Assembly: GCA_050874365.1 (NCBI GenBank)
Contig: JBNMKN010000105.1
Coordinates: 1 to 6,647 of the forward strand
Direction: 5' to 3'
Length of the DNA stretch: 6,647 bases
Source of the DNA: Eshraghiella sp050874365
Lineage (GTDB): Bacteria > Bacillota > Clostridia > Lachnospirales > Lachnospiraceae
The notes under the pieces were generated by a model. It was not told the DNA's origin. It was given only the letters and a program-made list of their open reading frames with translations, and did not search any database. Below are positions 1 to 4,813 of the stretch, in pieces. Within the stretch, counting starts at the first letter, position 1. Each line of letters begins with the position of its first letter. The position numbers and the translations under genes are program-made.

Positions 1-550
1 CTGTATTTGTGTATGGATCGTACTCTGTCTCAACAAATGTAAATCCGTTAATTCTTGAAATAATCTTAGCTGCGTCTTTACCAAGTCCGTTAAGAATAAC
101 TCTTAAAGGTTTCTGACGTACTTTGTTAGCCTTTTCAGCAATACCGATAGCACCTTCAGCGGCTGCGAATGACTCATGACCTGCTAAGAATGCGAAACAT
201 TCTGTCTCTTCTTCAAGTAACATCTTACCAAGGTTACCATGTCCAAGACCTACTTTACGTGTATCTGCAACTGAACCAGGAATACAGAATGACTGAAGTC
301 CTTCTCCGATTGCTGCTGCTGCGTCAGCGGCTTTTCTGCAGCCTTTCTTAATTGCGATTGCTGCACCTACGATGTAAGCCCAACATGCATTTTCAAAACA
401 AATTGGCTGAATCTTCTTGATCTGGTTATACACATCAAGTCCAGCATCCTTTGTAATCTTCTCTGCTTCTTCAATAGAAGAAATTCCATAGCTGTTTAAA
501 GCTGCGTTAATCTGGTTAATTCTTCTTTCATATGATTCAAATAATGCCAT
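1..550 (-). CDS. GGGtGRT family protein, partial (C-terminus beyond window)
   Basis: The first 183 residues are present, starting MALFESYERRINQINAAL; the gene runs off the left edge, so the glycine-rich GGGtGRT motif that names the family, expected in the C-terminal part, is not visible. I recognise the family from the N-terminal sequence, including IQPICFENACWAYIVGAAIA (residues ~48-67) and GLGHGNLGKMLLEEE (~101-115). The biochemical role is unknown; these proteins occur in anaerobic Firmicutes next to a NifU-like protein, as here. Visible cysteines include C51 and C56 in the ICFENAC stretch, C71, C88 and C118. The start is fixed by an AGGAGG ribosome binding site 9 bases before the ATG. That site overlaps the TAG stop of the upstream gene, so the two are very likely co-transcribed and translationally coupled. 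No signal peptide is seen; a cytoplasmic location is inferred. Confidence 0.87.
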   Translation of the reverse strand, partial: MALFESYERRINQINAALNSYGISSIEEAEKITKDAGLDVYNQIKKIQPICFENACWAYIVGAAIAIKKGCRKAADAAAAIGEGLQSFCIPGSVADTRKVGLGHGNLGKMLLEEETECFAFLAGHESFAAAEGAIGIAEKANKVRQKPLRVILNGLGKDAAKIISRINGFTFVETEYDPYTNT

Positions 551-563
551 CTGTCGTTACCTC

Positions 564-1256
564 CTATTCCTGTCTTGGGTCAATGATCTTAACTGCATCA
601 TCAACACGGCCATACTGACCCTTTGCTTTTTCCCAAGCTACGTTTGGTTCATCACCCTTCTTAACGAAATCTGTGAACTTACCAAGTGAAACGAACTGAT
701 AACCGATGATTTCATCGTTCTCGTCAAGAGCGATACCTGTTACATATCCTTCTGCCATTTCAAGGTAACGAGGACCTTTCTTAAGTGTTCCGTACATTGT
801 ACCAACCTGTGAACGAAGTCCCTTTCCTAAATCTTCAAGACCTGCACCGATTGCAAGACCGTCCTCTGAGAATGCTGACTGTGTTCTTCCGTAAATAATC
901 TGAAGAGCAAGTTCTCTCATTGCTGTATTAATTGCGTCACATACCAAGTCAGTGTTCATTGCTTCAAGAACAGTAAGACCCGGAAGAATCTCTGCTGCCA
1001 TAGCTGCTGAATGTGTCATACCTGAACATCCGATTGTCTCAACTAAAGCTTCCTGGATAACTCCGTTCTTTACGTTAAGAGAAAGCTTGCAGGCTCCCTG
1101 CTGTGGTGCACACCAGCCAATACCATGTGTAAAGCCTGAAATGTCTTTGATTTCCTTGTACTGAACCCAGTTACCTTCTGTAGGACAAGGTGCAGCGCCA
1201 TGATGAACGCCCTGTGCTACTGGGCACATATTCTTGATTTCCTGTGTGTAAATCAT
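564..1256 (-). CDS. NifU/IscU-like iron-sulfur cluster assembly scaffold homologue
   Basis: This 230-residue protein carries a NifU_N/IscU-like core at about residues 45-145. The clearest signature is TIGCSGMTHSAAMAAEIL (75-92), matching the IscU segment with the central cluster-ligand cysteine (here C77), followed by SEDGLAIGAGLEDL (130-143), which matches the IscU helix after its third cysteine. True scaffolds use three cysteines and an aspartate to build an Fe-S cluster. Here, by eye, the first ligand position is Q52, the aspartate is G54 and the third cysteine is replaced in RTQS (124-127). C49, C56 and C106 lie elsewhere and might compensate. A roughly 90-residue C-terminal extension is not part of standard IscU. 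The ATG start has AAAGGAG 7 bases upstream. It is the first gene of an operon with the GGGtGRT gene 13 bases downstream. The fold assignment is good; a real scaffold function is uncertain, and no nifS/iscS is visible nearby. Confidence 0.85.
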   Translation of the reverse strand: MIYTQEIKNMCPVAQGVHHGAAPCPTEGNWVQYKEIKDISGFTHGIGWCAPQQGACKLSLNVKNGVIQEALVETIGCSGMTHSAAMAAEILPGLTVLEAMNTDLVCDAINTAMRELALQIIYGRTQSAFSEDGLAIGAGLEDLGKGLRSQVGTMYGTLKKGPRYLEMAEGYVTGIALDENDEIIGYQFVSLGKFTDFVKKGDEPNVAWEKAKGQYGRVDDAVKIIDPRQE

Positions 1257-1279
1257 TATGTAACTCCTTTCGAATTGTA

Positions 1280-1335
1280 AAAAATCACTTTGTGGAGCAC
1301 TTTAGTATCTGCCATAATACAGCTCCACAATTAGT
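1280..1335 (-). terminator. Inverted repeat plus U-tract: candidate attenuator or thrS-operon terminator
   Basis: On the minus strand TTGTGGAGC (1322-1330) is perfectly complemented by GCTCCACAA (1290-1298), enclosing a 23-base loop in which GTAT/ATAC can add four pairs. With a two-base AA bulge the stem extends by ACT/AGT, and a run of six T follows at 1279-1284. It lies 34 bases before the start of the NifU-like gene and 47 or more bases after thrS. It could end the thrS transcript, or be an attenuator read by a promoter just upstream. The large loop is unlike a simple terminator. Confidence 0.5.
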
Positions 1336-1367
1336 CTTATAATCTCATATTCAGACAAAAATTTCAA
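1336..1367 (-). promoter_or_regulatory. Weak candidate promoter for the NifU-like/GGGtGRT operon
   Basis: On the minus strand TTGAAA (1362-1367) precedes TATAAG (1336-1341), but the spacer is 20 bases; with a 17-base spacer the -10 would be the poorer GATTAT. Neither is convincing. A promoter is expected somewhere in 1336-1387, because too little room remains between the inverted repeat at 1290-1330 and the start codon. Otherwise the operon depends on read-through from thrS. Confidence 0.3.
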
Positions 1368-1387
1368 GTGTTATATTGTATATAATT

Positions 1388-3343
1388 TTATTCAGTTACT
1401 TCGATTTTACGAATTGCCTTTGTACGGATTTCTTCACAAATATCGTTAATAAACTGTTCCAGCGGTTTCTGTCCTTCGTCTCCTAAAAATCTGCTTCTAA
1501 CGGAAACTGCTCCTGTTTCCTGCTCTTTTTCTCCAACTACAAGAATATATGGAACTCTTGCAAGTCTTGCATCACGAATCTTATAACCAAGCTTTTCAGC
1601 TCTGTGATCTGCCTCTACATATATCTTGTGTTCACGAATCTTTGCGGCAACAGAATCTGCATAATCTGCATACTTATCAGATATAGGAAGCACTCTTACC
1701 TGTTCAGGGCAAAGCCATGTTGGGAACATTCCGGCATATTTTTCAATAAGCCATGCAAGTGTTCTTTCATAGCATCCCATACTTGTCCTGTGAATGATGT
1801 AAGGTCTTACTTTATCGCCCTTTTCATCTATATAATACATATCAAATTGTTCGGCAAGGAGAGCATCCCACTGGATTGTTATCATTGTGTCTTCTTTGCC
1901 GTATACATTCTTGGCATTAATATCCACCTTAGGACCATAGAACGCAGCTTCACCGATATCTTCAACAAACGGAATTTCAAGTTCATTAAGAACATTCCTG
2001 ATGTGCTGTTCTGTATCTTCCCATACTTCAGGCTTGCCAATGTACTTATTGCCAGGGTTCGCAGGGTCCCATCTTGAAAGGTGGTATGTTACATCTTCCT
2101 CAACTCCAAGTGTTCTTAAACAATACTGTGCAAGTGCGATACAATCCTTAAATTCCTTAACCATCTGGTCAGGTCTTACAATAAGATGTCCTTCTGAAAT
2201 AGTGAACTGACGTACTCTTGTAAGTCCGTGCATCTCACCTGAATCTTCATTTCTGAAAAGTGTGGATGTCTCACCATATCTTAAAGGAAGATCTCTGTAG
2301 CTCTTCTGGCTTGCCTTATATACATAATACTGGAATGGGCATGTCATAGGTCTTAAAGCAAAAACTTCTTTGTCTTTTTCCTCATCACCCAGTACAAACA
2401 TTCCGTCTTTGTAATGATCCCAATGTCCTGATATTTTGTATAAATCACTCTTTGCCATAAGAGGTGTCTTAGTTCTTACATATCCTCTTGAGTCTTCTTC
2501 GTCTTCAATCCATCTTTGAAGTGTACGGATGATTCTTTCACCCTTAGGCATTATAAGAGGAAGTCCCTGACCGATAACATCTACTGTTGTAAAAAGTTCC
2601 ATTTCACGTCCGAGCTTATTGTGGTCACGTCTCTTAATATCTTCAAGGTGCTCAAGATATGCCTTAAGGTCATCATTTTTGGTAAACGAAATACCGTAAA
2701 TTCTTGTAAGCACTTTATTGTTGCTGTTGCCTCTCCAATATGCTGCAGATGAAGATATAAGCTTTACGGCTTTGATTACCTTAGTGCTCATAAGGTGTGG
2801 TCCCGCACAAAGGTCAACAAAATCTCCCTGACGGTAGAATGATATTACGGCATCTTCCGGAAGGTCATTAATAAGCTCAACCTTATATGGTTCTCCTCTG
2901 TCCTCCATGAACTTGATTGCTTCTTCTCTTGGGAGTTCAAATCTCTCAAGGGCTGCGCCTTCTTTTATAATCTTCTTCATCTCTGCTTCAAGGTTATCAA
3001 GGGCTGCTCTGTCAAATGACGGACAGTCAAAGTCATAATAAAAGCCTTCGTCAATAGATGGTCCGATTGTAAGCTTTGCATCAGGGTAAAGTCTCTTAAC
3101 AGCCTCTGCAAGTACATGTGAGGTTGTATGCCAGTATGCTTTTTTACCTGCTTCATCGTTAAATGTTAAAATATTAAGGCTGCAATCTTCTGAAACAACT
3201 GTTCTTAAATCAACTACCTTACCGTTAATTTCACCTGCACAGGCGTTTCTTGCAAGTCCTTCGCTGATATCCTTTGCAATATCGATTACCGACATTGCTT
3301 CATTGTACTCTTTCTTAGAGCCATCTTTTAATGTTACTATCAT
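1388..3343 (-). CDS. thrS: Threonyl-tRNA synthetase
   Basis: This 651-residue class II synthetase charges tRNA-Thr with threonine using ATP, in the cytoplasm. The full architecture is present: TGS domain (~1-62), editing domain with HTTSH (H72, H76) and CAGPH (C179, H183) for hydrolysis of mis-charged seryl-tRNA, catalytic core (~245-540), and anticodon-binding domain (~545-640, beginning QVRVLPISDKY). Predicted zinc ligands of the active site are C335 (MTCPF), H386 (ISEGH) and H518 (IIHRT). Motif 2 is FRNEDSGEMHGLTRVRQF (363-380). Motif 3 reads HRTSMGCYERTLAWLIE, divergent from the common HRAILGS-ER form but keeping G523 and E526-R527. The length is normal for the family. The ATG lies 2 bases after the stop of the small membrane protein gene, and its GAAGAGG ribosome binding site is inside that gene's last codons, so the two are coupled. 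Expression is controlled by the upstream T-box. Confidence 0.98.
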   Translation of the reverse strand: MIVTLKDGSKKEYNEAMSVIDIAKDISEGLARNACAGEINGKVVDLRTVVSEDCSLNILTFNDEAGKKAYWHTTSHVLAEAVKRLYPDAKLTIGPSIDEGFYYDFDCPSFDRAALDNLEAEMKKIIKEGAALERFELPREEAIKFMEDRGEPYKVELINDLPEDAVISFYRQGDFVDLCAGPHLMSTKVIKAVKLISSSAAYWRGNSNNKVLTRIYGISFTKNDDLKAYLEHLEDIKRRDHNKLGREMELFTTVDVIGQGLPLIMPKGERIIRTLQRWIEDEEDSRGYVRTKTPLMAKSDLYKISGHWDHYKDGMFVLGDEEKDKEVFALRPMTCPFQYYVYKASQKSYRDLPLRYGETSTLFRNEDSGEMHGLTRVRQFTISEGHLIVRPDQMVKEFKDCIALAQYCLRTLGVEEDVTYHLSRWDPANPGNKYIGKPEVWEDTEQHIRNVLNELEIPFVEDIGEAAFYGPKVDINAKNVYGKEDTMITIQWDALLAEQFDMYYIDEKGDKVRPYIIHRTSMGCYERTLAWLIEKYAGMFPTWLCPEQVRVLPISDKYADYADSVAAKIREHKIYVEADHRAEKLGYKIRDARLARVPYILVVGEKEQETGAVSVRSRFLGDEGQKPLEQFINDICEEIRTKAIRKIEVTE

Positions 3344-3345
3344 TT

Positions 3346-3570
3346 TTATACCTCTTCTTTCTCTTCTTCATCACCAAAATCATATGAAAAACACTGGTTG
3401 TATTTCTTTACTGTGTTCTTGCTTGTGGTTGTTTTTCCAATAAAAAATCCGATTATTATTCCGACAAAAGTGCATACTGCGGCTGCAATGATTAACTCTT
3501 TGTTGGTTCTTGTCTGTTCTGCTTCGATAAGCTCTGCTACTTTTTTGGTTCCTTCTTTGATTTTGCTCAT
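3346..3570 (-). CDS. Small single-pass membrane protein in the thrS operon, unknown function
   Basis: The product is 74 residues. I do not recognise the family. An amphipathic, charged N-terminal helix (~3-25, MSKIKEGTKKVAELIEAEQT) leads into one hydrophobic segment, ELIIAAAVCTFVGIIIGFF (~26-43), with small-residue GxxxG-like spacing. Then come a basic, polar stretch (TTTSKNTVKKYNQC, 47-60) and an acidic tail (GDEEEKEEV). The arrangement loosely resembles YtxH-type small membrane proteins, but I would not assign it to them. The ATG at 3568-3570 is chosen because a perfect AAGGAGG sits 7 bases upstream; longer in-frame starts would run back into the T-box terminator. It is the first gene after the T-box and stops 2 bases before thrS, so it should be made when charged tRNA-Thr is scarce. 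The charge pattern leaves the topology ambiguous. Confidence 0.82.
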   Translation of the reverse strand: MSKIKEGTKKVAELIEAEQTRTNKELIIAAAVCTFVGIIIGFFIGKTTTSKNTVKKYNQCFSYDFGDEEEKEEV

Positions 3571-3633
3571 AAAAATTGCCTCCTTAAATACTAATATGTA
3601 TAATGCGCTTTTTGTACCTGTGTTATACAATAG

Positions 3634-3659
3634 AAAAACCCCTTGCTGCAAGCAAGGGG
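3634..3659 (-). terminator. T-box intrinsic terminator of the thrS leader
   Basis: On the minus strand CCCCTTGCT (3651-3659) and AGCAAGGGG (3639-3647) form a perfect 9-bp stem around a TGC loop, followed by five T. The CCCC of its 5' arm is also needed for the antiterminator, in which GGG before the T-box pairs with CCC and GCGAT pairs with ATTGC. The two structures are therefore mutually exclusive, as expected for a T-box switch. Confidence 0.95.
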
Positions 3660-3848
3660 CAATAGTCATCGCGGTTCCACCCAAGGTTCGCCTTAACACA
3701 GGCATCTCTCATGATTATAACGGAATCACCGGGCAGGATTGGTGCCACTCCGAGGTAGTCTTCACATAACATCCGCAAAACCTCACACCGACCGGTTTCT
3801 CTCTGAAACTTCATATTATGCTACTCGTCTCATCATCGTTTTATCTAT
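3634..3848 (-). promoter_or_regulatory. T-box riboswitch, threonine-specific, controlling the small membrane gene and thrS
   Basis: This leader senses uncharged tRNA-Thr by codon-anticodon pairing and by pairing with the tRNA 3' end, then switches between terminator and antiterminator. The T-box core TGGGTGGAACCGCG is at 3670-3683. Stem I elements are visible: AGTA (3822-3825), AGAGAG (3799-3804) and GGTGTGA (3783-3789). The likely specifier is ACC (3754-3756), just after GAAGACT; an ACT Thr codon sits directly before it. The bulge sequence TGGA would pair with a tRNA ending UCCA, i.e. discriminator U73, as in Bacillus-type tRNA-Thr. The antiterminator can be drawn as GGG/CCC, a seven-base TGGAACC bulge, and GCGAT/ATTGC closed by GACT. 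Its position before thrS supports threonine specificity. Confidence 0.95.
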
Positions 3849-3856
3849 ATGCGTTA

Positions 3857-3885
3857 ATTATAATCATATTAAAAAATTTAGTCAA
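3857..3885 (-). promoter_or_regulatory. Sigma-A promoter of the T-box/thrS operon
   Basis: On the minus strand TTGACT (3880-3885) and TATAAT (3857-3862) are separated by exactly 17 bases of AT-rich DNA, nearly perfect consensus. Transcription should start near 3850, just ahead of T-box stem I. The -35 box overlaps the last codon and stop of the receiver gene upstream, so no terminator separates the two units. Confidence 0.9.
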
Positions 3886-4249
3886 TAAATTTTTCTAAAA
3901 TTTCACCGACTTTTGCAAGGAGTTCTTCCCTTGCCACAGGTTTGACAAGATATCCTGCAGGTTCTTTGTCCATACACTCTTTAACAAGCTGTTTACTTGT
4001 TACTCCGGTAAGGAAAATCACAGGTATTTTATTACATCCGTCCATACCTTTTATCATATCAAAAGTTGCGGGACCGTCTAAGCCCGGCATCTTATAATCA
4101 AGAATAATCAGGTCAGGTTTATGATTTTTCAAAAATTCGATTGCGATGCTTCCTCCTTTTGCGGAACACACCTTATAAACCGGCGTCAGATACATATTTA
4201 AAAGCCTTAACATTCTGCTGTCATCATCAACTACTAATATTGTCTTCAT
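3878..4249 (-). CDS. Stand-alone response regulator receiver (CheY-like) protein
   Basis: From the ATG chosen here the product is 123 residues, a single receiver domain with no output domain. It begins MKTILVVDDDSRM. The acidic pocket is D8-D10, the phospho-acceptor is D51 (LIILDYKMPG), the switch residues are T81 (IFLTG) and Y100, and the conserved lysine is K103 (GYLVKP). All catalytic residues are intact, so it should be phosphorylated by a histidine kinase, but no kinase or chemotaxis gene is in the window. The partner and output are therefore unknown. An alternative in-frame TTG start at 4270 adds seven residues (MQKEMQI) and has a better-spaced AAGGAAG site; I prefer the ATG because receiver domains normally begin at this strand. 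It has its own consensus promoter and a dyad near its start of transcription. Its stop overlaps the -35 of the thrS promoter. Confidence 0.92.
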   Translation of the reverse strand: MKTILVVDDDSRMLRLLNMYLTPVYKVCSAKGGSIAIEFLKNHKPDLIILDYKMPGLDGPATFDMIKGMDGCNKIPVIFLTGVTSKQLVKECMDKEPAGYLVKPVAREELLAKVGEILEKFID

Positions 4250-4312
4250 AATCTGCATTTCCTTCTGCAAGAATTTCTTCCTTATCCCTCATTAGTAAGT
4301 CTTTCCGCTGTT

Positions 4313-4328
4313 GTGTATATCTATACAC
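4313..4328 (-). promoter_or_regulatory. 16-bp inverted repeat, candidate operator of the receiver gene
   Basis: GTGTATA and TATACAC form 7-bp arms around a central TC. The dyad lies 10 bases downstream of the -10 box of the receiver gene promoter, so it covers about +4 to +19 of the predicted transcript, a typical repressor position. The bound protein is unknown; the divergent small helix-turn-helix protein is one candidate. The hairpin loop would be too tight for an RNA function, which favours a DNA site. Confidence 0.5.
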
Positions 4329-4338
4329 TCTGCCCTTG

Positions 4339-4367
4339 ATTATAGCACCCCGTGAAAGAGCGGTCAA
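4339..4367 (-). promoter_or_regulatory. Sigma-A promoter of the receiver gene
   Basis: On the minus strand TTGACC (4362-4367) and TATAAT (4339-4344) are separated by 17 bases, a near-consensus vegetative promoter. The predicted start is near 4332, giving an untranslated leader of roughly 60-80 bases depending on the start codon. Confidence 0.88.
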
Positions 4368-4405
4368 TCAAAGTTATTCCCTGAAAATCCCATGTATAAA
4401 GCATA

Positions 4406-4419
4406 GTGATAACGTTCAC
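4406..4419. other. Imperfect dyad upstream of the helix-turn-helix gene
   Basis: GTGATAACGTTCAC contains the palindrome AACGTT flanked by GTG and CAC, with one extra base on the left side. It is in the divergent intergenic region 79 bases before the regulator's start and could be an operator. No convincing -35/-10 pair for the regulator was found between 4380 and 4486; the region is simply AT-rich. Confidence 0.25.
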
Positions 4420-4497
4420 AATATTCAATTATCCCACAATTTATATACTTTAAATTATGCAATTATGTTTCTAAATTTAAGCTTATGGGAGGTTGAT

Positions 4498-4695
4498 ATG
4501 ATAAGCTATTTACCATTATTTGAATTTATGAAGAAAAATCATATTTCAACATACTACCTTTTACAGCATGGTATAGATAACCATACTCTCCACAACTTAA
4601 AACACGACCAGAATATTACAATGCTTACTGCTGAAAAGTTATGTAATATTCTTCATTGTACTATTTCTGATATCGTTATATTCATTGAGGAATAA
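4498..4695 (+). CDS. Small XRE/Cro-C1-type helix-turn-helix regulator
   Basis: The product is 65 residues, essentially one DNA-binding domain. It has the layout of short YozG-like Cro/C1 proteins: MISYLPLFEFMKKNHIS (helix 1), TYYLLQHG (helix 2), IDNHTLHNLKHDQNIT (turn and recognition helix), then LTAEKLCNILHCTISDIVIF, the typical last helices. The ATG at 4498 is chosen because GGGAGG (4487-4492) lies 5 bases upstream; longer in-frame starts reach into the intergenic region and have no such site. The recognition helix is rich in histidine and asparagine, unlike the usual S/T-rich form, but the C-terminal pattern is characteristic. It is divergent from the receiver gene and 118 bases ahead of prfC, which has its own promoter. 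Targets are unknown; autoregulation or control of the divergent gene is a guess. Confidence 0.85.
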   Translation: MISYLPLFEFMKKNHISTYYLLQHGIDNHTLHNLKHDQNITMLTAEKLCNILHCTISDIVIFIEE

Positions 4696-4717
4696 TCTGT
4701 TCTCTACCCTGTTTCTA

Positions 4718-4747
4718 TTGAAATCCCCCTTTCTTATATGTTATAAT
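4718..4747 (+). promoter_or_regulatory. Extended -10 promoter of prfC
   Basis: TTGAAA (4718-4723) is followed after 18 bases by TATAAT (4742-4747), with TG one base before the -10 (an extended -10). The predicted start is near 4754, giving prfC a leader of about 60 bases. Confidence 0.85.
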
Positions 4748-4760
4748 GCGAGGTATTCAG

Positions 4761-4783
4761 GAATTGCGTAAATTAAGCAATTC
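4761..4783 (+). repeat. Inverted repeat in the prfC leader
   Basis: GAATTGC (4761-4767) and GCAATTC (4777-4783) form a perfect 7-bp stem with a nine-base AT-rich loop, plus one possible G-U pair. It starts about 7 bases after the predicted transcription start and ends 18 bases before the ribosome binding site. No T-run follows, so it is not a terminator. It could stabilise the mRNA 5' end. Confidence 0.45.
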
Positions 4784-4813
4784 TGTCACATTTATGAAAA
4801 CGAGGAAATTACA

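Noticed and set aside
1604..2077. Plus-strand frame of 157 codons, and similar frames at 952-1164, 2001-2210 and 2516-2752
   Set aside because: They are antisense to clearly coding genes and have no ribosome binding site or recognisable domains.
3571..3705. Longer in-frame start for the small membrane protein
   Set aside because: It would be translated through the T-box core and terminator; the ATG at 3568-3570 has a perfect ribosome binding site.
3623..3814. Open frame of 63 codons on the minus strand
   Set aside because: It lies entirely inside the T-box leader, whose conserved RNA elements explain the sequence.
4250..4270. TTG start for the receiver protein
   Set aside because: It has good ribosome binding site spacing but adds seven residues before the normal receiver start; kept as an alternative, not the call.
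4336..4497. Upstream extension of the helix-turn-helix gene
   Set aside because: No ribosome binding site at the longer starts, the added residues do not match the family, and the region overlaps the divergent promoter.
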